From assembly GCA_963705495.1 (NCBI GenBank), contig CAVPJQ010000004.1:1-64000 (forward strand): a stretch of 64,000 nucleotides of DNA, in the 5' to 3' direction. This DNA comes from DATBVX01 sp963705495. Its GTDB lineage: Bacteria; Pseudomonadota; Gammaproteobacteria; Steroidobacterales; Steroidobacteraceae. Positions within the stretch are counted from its first letter, which is position 1. Each line of letters begins with the position of its first letter. A program made the position numbers and the translations under genes. Shown piece by piece: positions 51,298 to 61,117 of this stretch. The notes beneath the pieces were generated by a model that was not told the origin of the DNA, did no database searches, and saw nothing but the letters and a program-made list of their open reading frames with translations.

Positions 51298-51846
51298 CTA
51301 CGGTTGCTCATCGAGATCGGCAGTGAAGCCGATGGCGCGGTGCCTTGATTTGGGTGCGTTCGTGAGCTCGCGGATCGCCGAGAGGATGGCTGTAATCGCC
51401 TCGTCGTGATTCTGCAGCTTACGTTCAAGCTGATCTAGCTTCCGGGCGAGGGCTTTGCTGGAGGCAAGCAGCCCACGCAGCCGCACGAAGGCACGCACTA
51501 CGTAGAGGCTCATCTCCACCGCGCGGGCGCTGTTGAGGATCGTAGCGGCCATAATGGCGCCGTGCTCGGTGAAAGCGTACGGGGGGTAGCGCGGGTCACG
51601 GTGTCTTTGGGAACCGGTCGCAGGTTGCGACCGGTTCAACGCCTCGGTCTCGATGCGTGAGAGCCGGAATATGAAGTCTTTTGGGAAACGCGCCGCATTG
51701 CGCTTCACCTGTTCGTTGAGGCGTTTGGTTGCGACACCGTAGAGCAGGGCGAGGTCTGCATCGAGCACCACCCTATTGCCCCGCATGAGCAGAATCGAAT
51801 TGGTGATGCGCTCGACTGGCACGAGCGCGTCTCTACGCGTATTCAT
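51298..51846 (-). CDS. ORF6N-domain protein
   Basis: A 182-residue protein with the ORF6N domain (LMRGNRVVLDADLALLYGV, KRLNEQVKRNAARFP, YAFTEHGAIMAATIL), a DNA-binding-like domain first seen in phage anti-repressors. The C-terminal 60 residues form a coiled coil (LARKLDQLERKLQNHDEAI). It occurs alone here, with no phage genes around it. The role is unknown; such genes are scattered as mobile or regulatory cargo. Confidence 0.85.
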   Translation of the reverse strand: MNTRRDALVPVERITNSILLMRGNRVVLDADLALLYGVATKRLNEQVKRNAARFPKDFIFRLSRIETEALNRSQPATGSQRHRDPRYPPYAFTEHGAIMAATILNSARAVEMSLYVVRAFVRLRGLLASSKALARKLDQLERKLQNHDEAITAILSAIRELTNAPKSRHRAIGFTADLDEQP

Positions 51847-52026
51847 CCTGGACTCAGTTGATGTCGCGATTCGCGAACTGGACGACCAAGCTCAGCCATT
51901 GAGACAGTAAATGTGCGTACGCGGCCGCGCGCTGCAACCGACCGATCTCGTGCGAATGTGTACGAATGCGCAATTTCGGCTCAGGCTTAGGTACTCTAGG
52001 CTGCCCCCTTTTCGGCGAACCACACG

Positions 52027-53418
52027 ATGCGACGACGTCTATCCATGCTTGCGACAGTCTTGCTCGCCCTGAGCGGCGCGCGCGCGGATGCACCGCCGGC
52101 CGTTCGCGCCCAGGCACTCGATATCTTTCGCTCGATCATCGCGTTCAAGACCTCGGAGGGCCTTCACCAGGTCCCGGTGATGGCCGAGTACCTCGCCGGG
52201 ACGTTCCGCGCCGGCGGATTCGCATCCGACGATATCCACATCATCCCGTACGACGAGACCGCATCGCTCGTGGTCCGTTATCGCGGTAACGGTAAGGGCG
52301 GCAAGCCGATCCTGCTGCTTGCTCACATGGATGTGGTTACCGCGAACCGCGAAGACTGGGAGCGCGATCCATACACGCTGATCGAGGAGAACGGTTTTTT
52401 CTTCGGGCGCGGCACCTACGACATCAAGAGCGAGGTCGCGCTCCTGACGGCGACATTCCTGCGCCTCAAAGCCGCGCATTTTGTTCCCTCCCGTGACCTG
52501 GTGATCGTCTTCACGGGCGATGAGGAAACGGCACAGGCTACGACTCGCGATCTGGTCGAAAACCATCGCGACCTGGTCGATGCCGAATTTGCGCTCAACG
52601 GCGATGGCGGAGGCGGCACGTTCGACGAGCAGACCGGGAAAGCACAGCTCTACGCGTTGCAAGGCGCAGAGAAGGCGTCGGTCACGTTCGAGCTGACAGT
52701 GCACAACCCCGGCGGGCACAGCTCCCGGCCGCGCAGCGACAATGCGATATACGAGCTGGCCGATGCACTCAAGGCGGTTCAGGGGTATCGCTTTCCGGTG
52801 ATGTGGAACGACTGGACCCTGGGCAGCTTCAAGGCGTCCTCCGCTGCGACGCCCGGTGAGCTGGGTCAGGCCATGGCTCGCTTCGCCGCGAACCCGCACG
52901 ACGCCGCGGCCGCGGACATCCTTTACAACAGTCCGCAGGATGTCGGCCGCACGCGCACGACCTGTGTCGCGACGATGCTCAAGGCGGGCCATGCCGAGAA
53001 CGCGCTGCCCCAGACTGCCACGGCGACTGTCAATTGCCGCGTCTTCCCGGGCACCAGCGTGGAGGAGGTGAAAGGCACGCTGCAGAAACTGAGCGGCGAC
53101 AAGGTCGAGCTGAAGCTCATCAACAATCCCGTGGTTGCCAAGCCGTCGCCGATTCGCGCCGACGTCATGGCGGCGGTGACCAAGGCTGTGCACAGCGTCT
53201 ATCCTGGGACACCCATCGTCCCGGACATGGTCTCTTATGCGACCGACGGGGCGATCTTCAGCCAGGCAGGAATTCCGACCTACGGCGCGGCGTCGACGTT
53301 CAGCAAGGAGAGCGATGTCTTCTCGCACGGTCTCAATGAGCGTTTGCCCGTCGAGTCTTTCGACAAAGGACTCACGTACTACTACGTGCTGCTGAAGGAA
53401 CTGGCGGGAAAGCCCTAG
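52027..53418 (+). CDS. M20-family zinc peptidase, exported
   Basis: A 463-residue peptidase with a signal peptide ending SGARA|DA. Metal ligands are visible: LLAHMDVVTAN (His and the catalytic Asp), GRGTYDIKSE (bridging Asp), and FTGDEETAQ (the general base Glu and a ligand Glu). The dimerisation domain lies in the middle (HNPGGHSSRPRSDN). It probably trims peptides in the periplasm. The exact substrate is not determined. Confidence 0.9.
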   Translation: MRRRLSMLATVLLALSGARADAPPAVRAQALDIFRSIIAFKTSEGLHQVPVMAEYLAGTFRAGGFASDDIHIIPYDETASLVVRYRGNGKGGKPILLLAHMDVVTANREDWERDPYTLIEENGFFFGRGTYDIKSEVALLTATFLRLKAAHFVPSRDLVIVFTGDEETAQATTRDLVENHRDLVDAEFALNGDGGGGTFDEQTGKAQLYALQGAEKASVTFELTVHNPGGHSSRPRSDNAIYELADALKAVQGYRFPVMWNDWTLGSFKASSAATPGELGQAMARFAANPHDAAAADILYNSPQDVGRTRTTCVATMLKAGHAENALPQTATATVNCRVFPGTSVEEVKGTLQKLSGDKVELKLINNPVVAKPSPIRADVMAAVTKAVHSVYPGTPIVPDMVSYATDGAIFSQAGIPTYGAASTFSKESDVFSHGLNERLPVESFDKGLTYYYVLLKELAGKP

Positions 53419-53486
53419 ATCGGCGCGGCGCAGGGAAACCGTTGCCGGCGCAGCGGACCCGCTCGTAAAATCACTCACTGGCCCTT

Positions 53487-53560
53487 GCGGGTGTAGCTCA
53501 ATGGTAGAGCTCTTGGTTCCCAACCAAGTGACGAGGGTTCGATTCCCTTCACCCGCTCCA
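53487..53560 (+). tRNA. tRNA-Gly (CCC)
   Basis: Acceptor stem GCGGGTG/CACCCGC, D arm with GCTC...GAGC, anticodon stem CTTGG/CCAAG closing the loop TTCCCAA (anticodon CCC), T arm with GTTCGATTC, and an encoded CCA end. The anticodon reads GGG, so the identity is glycine. Confidence 0.97.
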
Positions 53561-53619
53561 CCTCGATCGACGCCGGTTGCCCTCCAGCACCGCTTGCTCA
53601 GAGCGAAATCACGGCGTCT

Positions 53620-55995
53620 CTATGGCTTCAAGTCCACCGTCACTTGCTGAATCTTTCCATTGAACTCGAACGGTGGCGTGTATGCCTCGTCCACCGGCGA
53701 GCCGGTGTCGGCACCGATATCCAGTGTTCCACCCAACCCCAGCGTGATGCCTTGCGTCTGTTCCATGCGACCTTCGCCGACCTTCTGGTCATTAATAAAC
53801 AGCGACATCGTGCCGCCTTTGCCCATGCCACCGCCGTCATACTTGAAGTCACCGCGGATCTTTGCTGGACCGTTCGGCAGCGTCTGGCTTGAAGTGATGC
53901 GCGTGATGGATTGGTTGAGGAAGTTGCCGACGAACACCGGCTTGCCATCCCGGACGTAGATTCCGTAGCCGCCGTCGCTCCCGCCGAGCGAGAACACGGC
54001 TCCTTCGGTGGACCCAGCCTGTGTCTCGACATCGGCGGTTACAGAGAACGACTTGTTGAGCACATTGGGTGCACTGCCGCCAGGCAGGGCGAGGACACCC
54101 GGATAGTAAGTGAAAGATGTTCGCTTCCCGGTTTGTGACGGACGGCCCTGCAACTCGGCATTCAGGCGTTCGGTCTTGCGCCCATCGAGGGGCAGCACGT
54201 TGTAGTGCGCGGCTTCCGACCACCACAGATCCTGCAACTCACGCAGCTTCTGCGGATTTTTCTTGGCGAGATCGTTCGCCTGCGCGAAGTCATCGTTGAG
54301 GTTGTAGAGTTCCCAGGTCGCTTTGTCCGGATCGGCGGCCCCTGCAGCGCCTTCCCACGGGACGTTTACACGCGAGGCGGCCCACCAGCCGTCGTGATAG
54401 AGCCCACGATTGATGAACATTTCGAAGTACTGCGTGCGCCTGCGGTCCGGCGCCGCCGCCGAATCGAACGTATACACCATCGACACACCCTCGATCGGCT
54501 TCTGGGCGACGCCATTCAGAATGTCGGGGAAATCGATCCCCACCGCTTCATAGACTGTCGGCGCGATGTCGATGACGTGATGGAACTGCGGTCGCACACC
54601 GCCGCGGTCCTTGATGCGTGCCGGCCATGAAACTGCCAATGGGTTGCGCACGCCACCGAGGTGCGAGGCGATCTGCTTGGTCCACTGGAAAGGGGTGTTC
54701 ATCGCCCACGCCCAGCCCGCCGGGAAATGATTGAAGTGCTTCGGGCCACCCAGTTCGTCCATATGCGCGAGATTGTCCTCCAGCTTCTCCGGCACATTGT
54801 TGAAAAACGAATTCTCGTTCATCAGACCCACGAGGCCGCCTTCCGCCGAGGCGCCGTTATCGCCAACTTCATAGAAGATGAGTGTGTTGTCGGCGTCCGG
54901 GAGCTCCCGCACTGCGTCGAGCAACCTTCCCATCTCGAAGTCAGTCTGATCGGTGAAGGCGGCGAATACTTCCATCATGTGCGCGAACAGGCGCTTCTGA
55001 TCCGCCGACAACGAAGCCCAGGCAGGTAATTCCTTGGGGCGCTTGCTCAGTTGCGCGTTCGCCGGGACGACGCCGAGCTGCTTCTGACGAGCAAACGTTT
55101 GCTCACGATACTCGTCCCAGCCCATGTCGAATTTGCCCTTGTACTTGGTGATGTATTGCGGCGACACGTGATGTGGTGCGTGCGTCGCGCCGGTCGACAT
55201 GTAGAGGAAGAAGGGCTTGTCCGCGGCAATCGAGCGCGTCTGGCGCAGCCAACCGATGGCATGGTCGACCAGATCCGTGGTGAGAATGTAGTTGGGATCC
55301 TTCGAGCGCGGCACCAGCTGATGATTTTCATAGAGCGTGGGCTGCCACTGGTCCATGTCGCCGCCCATGAAGCCATAGAAGTAGTCGAAGCCCAGGCCGC
55401 TGGGCCAGCGATCGAACGGCCCGAGCTGGCTGGTTTCCCAGTCCGGAGTGTTGTGATTCTTCCCAAACCAGGAGGTCGCATAACCGTACTGGCGCAGCAC
55501 CTCGGCGATCGTGCCGACGTTCTTGCCAATCAGGCCGGTGTAGCCGTCGTACCCTGTGGCTGCTTCAGTGATCACGCCATTGCCGGTCGAATGGTGATTG
55601 CGCCCGGTCAATAGTGCGGCGCGCGTCGGAGAGCAGAGCGCAGTGGTGTGAAACCTCGTGTAGCGCAAGCCCTCCTTGGCGACTCTGTCCAGCGCTGGTG
55701 TCGCCACTTGGCCACCGAAGGTCCCGAACTGTCCGTAGCCCGCATCGTCGATCAGGATGAAGACAATATTTGGTGCACCTTTGGGCGGCCGCACCGGCTG
55801 CGGAAACTGGGGCGGATCGCTCTCGGCGATCGTGCGCCCCACGCTGCCTGTGTAGTGGAAGTCCGGAAAAGGCAGCACGTGGACTGATGCCTCCCCGGGT
55901 GCGCTGGCGGCGGTTGGCGGTTCGGCAGCCGTCGCGGAGGCGAAAGTCCACGTTAATACTCCCAGCGATGCAAACCTCAATAGCCTCAATGACAT
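53620..55995 (-). CDS. Exported arylsulfatase (sulfatase family S1)
   Basis: A 791-residue sulfatase with a signal peptide ending SATAA|EP. The formylglycine signature is CSPTRAALLTGR with Cys121 to be modified. N-terminal metal ligands IDDAGYGQFG and the Asn/Asp sites of the catalytic core are present. The C-terminal third (from about residue 620) looks like a beta-sandwich with GIYVRDGKPV and ends KIQQVTVDLKP. It would desulfate sugars or aromatics in the periplasm. It follows a GlxA-type regulator gene on the same strand. Confidence 0.92.
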   Translation of the reverse strand: MSLRLLRFASLGVLTWTFASATAAEPPTAASAPGEASVHVLPFPDFHYTGSVGRTIAESDPPQFPQPVRPPKGAPNIVFILIDDAGYGQFGTFGGQVATPALDRVAKEGLRYTRFHTTALCSPTRAALLTGRNHHSTGNGVITEAATGYDGYTGLIGKNVGTIAEVLRQYGYATSWFGKNHNTPDWETSQLGPFDRWPSGLGFDYFYGFMGGDMDQWQPTLYENHQLVPRSKDPNYILTTDLVDHAIGWLRQTRSIAADKPFFLYMSTGATHAPHHVSPQYITKYKGKFDMGWDEYREQTFARQKQLGVVPANAQLSKRPKELPAWASLSADQKRLFAHMMEVFAAFTDQTDFEMGRLLDAVRELPDADNTLIFYEVGDNGASAEGGLVGLMNENSFFNNVPEKLEDNLAHMDELGGPKHFNHFPAGWAWAMNTPFQWTKQIASHLGGVRNPLAVSWPARIKDRGGVRPQFHHVIDIAPTVYEAVGIDFPDILNGVAQKPIEGVSMVYTFDSAAAPDRRRTQYFEMFINRGLYHDGWWAASRVNVPWEGAAGAADPDKATWELYNLNDDFAQANDLAKKNPQKLRELQDLWWSEAAHYNVLPLDGRKTERLNAELQGRPSQTGKRTSFTYYPGVLALPGGSAPNVLNKSFSVTADVETQAGSTEGAVFSLGGSDGGYGIYVRDGKPVFVGNFLNQSITRITSSQTLPNGPAKIRGDFKYDGGGMGKGGTMSLFINDQKVGEGRMEQTQGITLGLGGTLDIGADTGSPVDEAYTPPFEFNGKIQQVTVDLKP

Positions 55996-56050
55996 GACCG
56001 CATCCCTCCGGATTGTGTGACTGCTTTGACGTCCGCCCCGCTACACAAGG

Positions 56051-56129
56051 CATGTAGGAATACATGGGGTGAACAGCTCCCTGCTTCTTCGCCATGAAAC
56101 ATGTTGATTCGTTATGCGCTTTACGCATA
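56051..56129. promoter_or_regulatory. Two palindromes upstream of the sulfatase gene
   Basis: CATGTA-GGAA-TACATG (56051-56066) and TATGCG-CTTTA-CGCATA (56113-56129) lie in the 261-base gap between the GlxA-type regulator and the sulfatase. They are candidate operators for the adjacent AraC-type regulator, which however often binds direct rather than inverted repeats. Confidence 0.35.
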
Positions 56130-56256
56130 CGCCTCCGGGAGGCGAGCCCGACCAGCGTTTGATGCAGATCGTGGCACGATTCTGCCCGGACTGCACCAAC
56201 CGGGAGACGGCTTGCCGCGCCTCGCGCCGATCAACTCGGAGCAGTTGCGATCGAGC

Positions 56257-57267
56257 TCAGGTGGCGAAGCGGCTGCGATACTCCGCCGGCGTCACGCCCA
56301 GCGCGCGCCGGAAAGCGCGACGCAGAGACTGTTCATCCGTGAAGCCGCAGCGCCGCGCGACACTCTTGAGCCGGTTGGAGCCATCCTCGATGCAGCGTCG
56401 CGCTTCTTCGACGCGCAAACGCTGCACGAACGCCGCGGGTGACACGCCGACCGCGGTGCTGAACTGCCGGGAGAAATGCCGCACGCTGAGACCCGCGATC
56501 TGCGCCAGCTTCTCCACCGAAAGATCCGCGTCGAGATGCTCGAGCACCCAAAGCTGGAGTTTTCCGAAAGGGTCCTCGCGCTGCTGCGCCTGCAGGTAGC
56601 GGCTGAACTGCGATTGTCCGCCAGGGCGCTTCAGAAACATCACCAGCTCCTGGGCGACGGCGAGCGCGGTCGCCTTGCCCCAGTCTTCTTCGACCATCGC
56701 AAGCGCCATGTCCATTCCCGCGGTGACGCCTGCGGAGGTGTACACATTGCCATTGCGGACGTAGAGCGCGTCGGGGTCGACGGCGCACCCGGGCACCGCC
56801 TTCGCGAGCCGATCGCAGTAAGCCCAGTGTGTGGTCGCCGACTTGTGATCGAGCAGCCCGCACGCGGCGAGCACGAACGCCCCGGTACAGATCGAGCCTA
56901 TGCGCTCGACGGTCTGCGCCTTGCGTTGAATCCAGCGAATCACCTCGGAGTTGCGCGTTACGGCCTGGAAACCAATGCCGCCAGCGAGGAGCAGGGTGTC
57001 GATACGCTCCACGTCGCGAAATGAGCGTTCGGCAATGAGCCTCAGACCGCTCGACATGGCCAATGGCCCGGCAACAGGCGCGGTCAGCTCGACCTCATAG
57101 GCGGGGGCCCGCTGGGCGCGGTGATCCTTGAGCCAGCGACTCGTCCGGGCGAACACCTCCAGCGGGCCGGTGACATCGAGCACCTGCGCGTCGGGGTAGG
57201 CGAGCATCACGACGCGATGCGTCCGGGCACGCTTCTGGGCCGTCGTAGTGGGAGTTCGCTTGGGCAT
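56257..57267 (-). CDS. GlxA-type AraC-family transcriptional regulator
   Basis: A 336-residue regulator with an N-terminal DJ-1/PfpI-like domain (about 15-195; VVMLAYPDAQVLDVTGPLEV, GSICTGAFVLAACGLLDH) and a C-terminal AraC domain (about 235-330; LAQIAGLSVRHFSRQF, ARRCGFTDEQSLRRAF). Members of this group often sense small amines or sugars. It precedes the sulfatase by 261 bases on the same strand and probably controls it. The direction of control is not known. Confidence 0.9.
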   Translation of the reverse strand: MPKRTPTTTAQKRARTHRVVMLAYPDAQVLDVTGPLEVFARTSRWLKDHRAQRAPAYEVELTAPVAGPLAMSSGLRLIAERSFRDVERIDTLLLAGGIGFQAVTRNSEVIRWIQRKAQTVERIGSICTGAFVLAACGLLDHKSATTHWAYCDRLAKAVPGCAVDPDALYVRNGNVYTSAGVTAGMDMALAMVEEDWGKATALAVAQELVMFLKRPGGQSQFSRYLQAQQREDPFGKLQLWVLEHLDADLSVEKLAQIAGLSVRHFSRQFSTAVGVSPAAFVQRLRVEEARRCIEDGSNRLKSVARRCGFTDEQSLRRAFRRALGVTPAEYRSRFAT

Positions 57268-57479
57268 ACGTTGAGTATTCCATCGTTGACCCTCGGCAGA
57301 GCGTCAACGACACGTCATTTTCAGCCATCTGCCGCCGACCTCGCCACAGGGACGAACCGCTGCCGCGATTCGCGACGACAAGCGGGTCTCTTTACGTTCC
57401 TTTGACATCGTGCATCTTGTCGCTCGCAGCGCCGGTTCCAGCAGCGCGCGTGCGAGAATCTCGATATGCTGTGTCAGAG

Positions 57480-59345
57480 ATGGCCGCCAGGATCGGTGGT
57501 TTCGTGAGCATGCCGCAGGAGTCGCTCGTAGAACTGTATGCCGCGTCGGGCGCCGCGACGGATGCGACTTTCCCCAGCCCCTTGTTTCGCACGATCCTCG
57601 ATCAAATCCCTGCACTCGCACTGCTACTGGATACTGAAGGCACGGTTCTCCACTGCAATCGACGCGTGGAACTTCTCGGCCGAGCTGCAGCAGAACTCAT
57701 CGACCGTAACGTGCGCGAGTTCGTTTTCGCTGCGGATCAGGTTCCCCTGCTTGAACAGTTCCGCTCGCTCGTTGCCGGCGGCGAAGCGGCGGAGCAGCGG
57801 TGTGAGCTGAGACTTCTGCACCGAGACGGCAGCGCGACCTGGTTCGATTGCACTCTGGTGAACCTGTTGGCTCAGGCCGACGTCCACGCGGTGCTTCTGA
57901 GCGCGCACGAGATCACCGCGCACAAGGCGATCGAGCAGCGACTACGAGACAGCGAGCGGCGCTTCGAGGCCGTGACCAACGAACGCCTGCGCGCCGTGAC
58001 CCAGAGCGTCCCTGATCTGCTGTTGCTCGCGGATCTGGACCTGCGCATTCAATTCGCGAATCGGCCGATTCTCGGCCACACGCCTGAAGAGCTGATCGGT
58101 CGCTCGATCCTGGATCTGCTGCCGCCAGAGGAACGTGATCCGGTCCGGGCCGTCTACGATCGCGCGCTCGCTACGCGTGAGCCGCAGACCTACGAGTTGC
58201 GTCACGTCATCGAGGGCGAAGTGCGCTGGTTCGAGAACCGCGTGGGCCTCGTGTTGCATGAGGGGCAGCCTACAGGGCTCACCGTCGCGAGCACCGAGGT
58301 CACCGTGCGGCGCCGGGGTGAGGAGGCACTCAAGATCCAGGCGCGCATTCTCGATGCAATGCGTGAGGGTGTGCTGGTGCTCGATTCCTCGAGCACGATT
58401 CGCATGGCGAACGGCGCCATCAAACGGGTAACCGGGTACGAGCCTCGTCATCTCATCGGGCAGAGCGGCCGCGTACTCACGCGCTACACCGAAAGCCAGT
58501 ACCAGGAGGTCCGGAGCGAGATCAACCAGCGACTCACTGAGGCTCAGTTCTTCGCGCGGGACATGCATTGCGTGCATCGCGACGGGAGTTTCTTCACTGC
58601 CGGCTGCGTCATCACGCCGATCGAGATCGGCGGAGAAGCGCACCGGCTCGTGGTTCTCGAAGATGTCACGCAACGCCGCAAGCTGGAGCGCGAGATCATC
58701 GACATTGCCAACCGCGAGCAGCAACGCATCGGCAGCGACCTGCATGACGGGCTCGGCCAGGAGCTCACGGGCGTCGCGCTGATGCTGACGAGCCTCGTGG
58801 GTCGTCTGAAGCGCGAGCACGCGGTCGCAGCGGGGGATGCCGAGGAAATCGTTGCTCTCGTCAACCGTGCGATCGATGGCGCACGTGCCTTGGCACGCGG
58901 TGTCTCGCCGGTGAGCGTCGAGCGGGGCGGACTGCCCTCGGCGCTGCGCGCCCTCGCCAGCCGCGCGAGCGACATGTACGGCGCCTCGGTGCGCTTTCGC
59001 GGCAAGGTCTGGCCGCAACTCACGCTCGATGCCGCGGCGTGCGATCACCTGTATCGCATCGCGCAGGAGGCGGTAAACAACGCGGTCAAGCATGGCCATG
59101 CCAGCCAGGTCACGATCGATCTGCAGGTCACGACCGAGAACGTGACGCTGATCGTGCGCGACAACGGCAGCGGCATGGCGGGCGATGCGCAGCTCAGCCG
59201 CGGCATGGGCCTCAAGATCATGCACTACCGTGCCAGCATGATCCCCGCATCCGTAGCGCTCGAAGCTGCGGAGGGCGGGGGTTTACAGGTGATCTGCAGA
59301 TGCCGTCAGCCACCGCCCGCCGACGGCAGTGTCGTTCGTACTTGA
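57480..59345 (+). CDS. PAS-domain sensor histidine kinase (NarL/HisKA_3 type)
   Basis: A cytoplasmic-looking sensor of 621 residues from ATG 57480; a TTG at 57402 and an ATG at 57510 are alternatives. It has three PAS-like domains (about residues 30-150, 165-275, 290-400), the HisKA_3 box GSDLHDGLGQEL with His422, and an HATPase domain (YRIAQEAVNNAVKHG, DNGSGM, RGMGLKIM). No membrane helix is evident, so it may respond to internal redox, oxygen or light cues. A cognate LuxR regulator starts 18 bases downstream. Confidence 0.9.
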   Translation: MAARIGGFVSMPQESLVELYAASGAATDATFPSPLFRTILDQIPALALLLDTEGTVLHCNRRVELLGRAAAELIDRNVREFVFAADQVPLLEQFRSLVAGGEAAEQRCELRLLHRDGSATWFDCTLVNLLAQADVHAVLLSAHEITAHKAIEQRLRDSERRFEAVTNERLRAVTQSVPDLLLLADLDLRIQFANRPILGHTPEELIGRSILDLLPPEERDPVRAVYDRALATREPQTYELRHVIEGEVRWFENRVGLVLHEGQPTGLTVASTEVTVRRRGEEALKIQARILDAMREGVLVLDSSSTIRMANGAIKRVTGYEPRHLIGQSGRVLTRYTESQYQEVRSEINQRLTEAQFFARDMHCVHRDGSFFTAGCVITPIEIGGEAHRLVVLEDVTQRRKLEREIIDIANREQQRIGSDLHDGLGQELTGVALMLTSLVGRLKREHAVAAGDAEEIVALVNRAIDGARALARGVSPVSVERGGLPSALRALASRASDMYGASVRFRGKVWPQLTLDAAACDHLYRIAQEAVNNAVKHGHASQVTIDLQVTTENVTLIVRDNGSGMAGDAQLSRGMGLKIMHYRASMIPASVALEAAEGGGLQVICRCRQPPPADGSVVRT

Positions 59346-59363
59346 TTCAAGGAGCAGGAGCAG

Positions 59364-60074
59364 ATGATGACCGGAGCCCAGCCGACGATGAAACACCCGA
59401 TCGGGGTCACAACGAAGAGGAGAGGACGGCGCGTACTGGTCGTCGACGATCATCCAATCGTGCGCCAGGGGTTGCGACGCCTGATCGACCAGGAAGACGA
59501 TCTTATGGTCTGTGGCGAGGTCGAGACGGTGAAGGAAGCGCGCACTGCGATCCGCGAACTGCATCCTGACGTCGTCATCGTTGACATTTCGCTCAAGCAG
59601 GGCGACGGCATCGATCTCGTCACCGATGCGCGCGCCCAGCATCCGCGCCTGCCCATCCTGGTGCTGTCGATGCACGACGAGACGATCTACGCGGAACGGG
59701 TTCTGAGCTCCGGTGCCAATGGCTACATCATGAAACAGGCGGCGAGCGAGCAGTTCCTCATCGCCCTGCGCAAGGTCCTCGATGGCGGCGTGTATGTGAG
59801 TGATGCGGTCAACAAGATCCTGGTGGATCGCTTCACGGCGGGCGGCCATTACGTCTCGCTCAATCCCATCGATCGGCTGAGCAACCGCGAGCTGCAGATC
59901 CTGCACTTCATTGGCAAGGGTACGAGCACACGCGAGATCGCTGTGGCCCTCGACCTGAGCGTCAAGACGGTCGAATCGCACCGGCAGCGCATCAAGAAAA
60001 AGCTGCGGATCAAGGACGCCTCGCAACTGATCCGCTACGCCGTGAACTGGTTCGCCGGCCGCGAAACCGGCTGA
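59364..60074 (+). CDS. LuxR/NarL-family response regulator
   Basis: A 236-residue regulator. The receiver domain has VDDH, phospho-acceptor Asp74 (VIVDISLKQG) and the Lys of IMKQAA. The C-terminal LuxR HTH (LSNRELQILHFIGKG, VKTVESHRQRIKKKL) is at about 170-225. GGAG lies before the ATG, and a further 20 residues precede the receiver. It pairs with the PAS kinase. Its stop lies 13 bases before a REP copy. Confidence 0.93.
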   Translation: MMTGAQPTMKHPIGVTTKRRGRRVLVVDDHPIVRQGLRRLIDQEDDLMVCGEVETVKEARTAIRELHPDVVIVDISLKQGDGIDLVTDARAQHPRLPILVLSMHDETIYAERVLSSGANGYIMKQAASEQFLIALRKVLDGGVYVSDAVNKILVDRFTAGGHYVSLNPIDRLSNRELQILHFIGKGTSTREIAVALDLSVKTVESHRQRIKKKLRIKDASQLIRYAVNWFAGRETG

Positions 60075-60086
60075 AGGCTGGGCTGA

Positions 60087-60114
60087 AGGTGCCGGGTTTA
60101 AGTTATGAAGGTAT
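60087..60114 (+). repeat. REP copy 1 (overlaps the RAYT stop)
   Basis: AGGTGCCGGGTTTAAGTTAT followed by GAAGGTAT. It is the inverted partner of copy 2 at 61118-61145 with one mismatch in 28 bases. The RAYT stop codon (60103-60105) lies inside it. The core GGTGCCGGGTTTAAGTTAT also appears in the large palindrome at 63368. Confidence 0.85.
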
Positions 60115-61023
60115 CGAGGACCCAGGCATGGCGGTGAAAAGAGACGGGTTTGTTCTGCGGTAATGCTCCAATGACTGACTGAGTGCGGAGGCGGAACGGC
60201 CGAAACGCCGGGCAACGGCGCTGAGGGTCGCAATTCGTAACGCAATGGCGTGATGGGCGACCAGCACCCGAACTCTCGCGGTAGCACGTGATCGGGCAGC
60301 GGAGCTGAGAGATTCGACGCTGACGTTGTTCATGGCGCTCAAGCCGTGGATCAGGTCATCGAGCGAAAGCCGAGAACCTGCGCGGACGCTCCCGGAAAGC
60401 GCCGCCAGGAATTGATCATCGCCCAGAACGCGGGCGTCATTCGCCGACCCCTTGACCAGTCGCTCGTCCGGTACTGCTCCGATCCCTGTCAAAACGAACT
60501 CCGCATACGCTCGACGCGCGGTCGACGCATCGTCCGAAAATAGCCGCAACCCAAAATCCGTGGTTAGCCATGGGACCGTGGTCTTGCCCAAGTAGGCCCG
60601 GTGGCTGCTCCAGGCATACTCGATCGGATCCGCCACCACGCCCGCGCGCACCGGGTTCAAGTGAATGTAGCGCAGCAGCTCCAAGAGGTAGCTGTCTGCA
60701 TCAACCAGGATCGCGCGGTAACGGCGCTCAAAGAAATGACCCGTGGTCGGGCTGCGTCGTTGCATGTAGCGGGCAAACCGGCTGCCAATCCGCATCATTG
60801 CCGGTCCCAGTGGCGCGTCATTGACCTGCATTGCGAGGTGCACATGATTGGTCATCCAGCAGAACGCGTGCACGCGCATGCGATAGCGCTCGATCACCTC
60901 CGCAACGATTTCTGCAAATCGATCACGATCGGCAGGACCGTGAAAAATCGGTTCGCGGTGATTGCCGCGCAGGATGACGTGATAAAAGCCACCATCGACG
61001 TGCAGGCGCGGGGGCCGAGGCAT
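60103..61023 (-). CDS. REP-associated tyrosine transposase (RAYT, IS200/Y1 family)
   Basis: A 306-residue Y1-type enzyme starting MPRPPRLHVD; the longer frame upstream lacks family sequence. The HUH motif TNHVHLAM supplies His60 and His62; the likely nucleophile is Tyr119 in LRYIHLNPVRAG. The C-terminal part (about 200-300) has an HTH-like segment (SAVARRFGRSASALSQSL) resembling a DnaA-type DNA-binding tail seen in some RAYTs. REP copies in inverted orientation flank the gene, and another copy lies 2.3 kb away. RAYTs are thought to bind and spread REP elements as domesticated transposases. Confidence 0.9.
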   Translation of the reverse strand: MPRPPRLHVDGGFYHVILRGNHREPIFHGPADRDRFAEIVAEVIERYRMRVHAFCWMTNHVHLAMQVNDAPLGPAMMRIGSRFARYMQRRSPTTGHFFERRYRAILVDADSYLLELLRYIHLNPVRAGVVADPIEYAWSSHRAYLGKTTVPWLTTDFGLRLFSDDASTARRAYAEFVLTGIGAVPDERLVKGSANDARVLGDDQFLAALSGSVRAGSRLSLDDLIHGLSAMNNVSVESLSSAARSRATARVRVLVAHHAIALRIATLSAVARRFGRSASALSQSLEHYRRTNPSLFTAMPGSSIPS

Positions 61024-61117
61024 CCTTGCCCTCCTTTCCGGGATTCCTACGAGAGGCACTACCTTGCTCGTCGGTCGCCTGTATGGCAGCTCCCAATTCA
61101 CGTGTGATTCTCGGGAA

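Noticed and set aside
51298..51846. Prophage remnant around the ORF6N gene
   Set aside because: No other phage gene, attachment repeat or composition shift is visible nearby.
52039..53523. 494-codon antisense frame over the M20 peptidase that extends into the tRNA
   Set aside because: It covers a certain gene and runs through the tRNA-Gly gene, so it cannot be real.
57942..59225. 427-codon antisense frame over the PAS kinase
   Set aside because: Shadow of the kinase; His/Ala/Arg-rich with no motifs.
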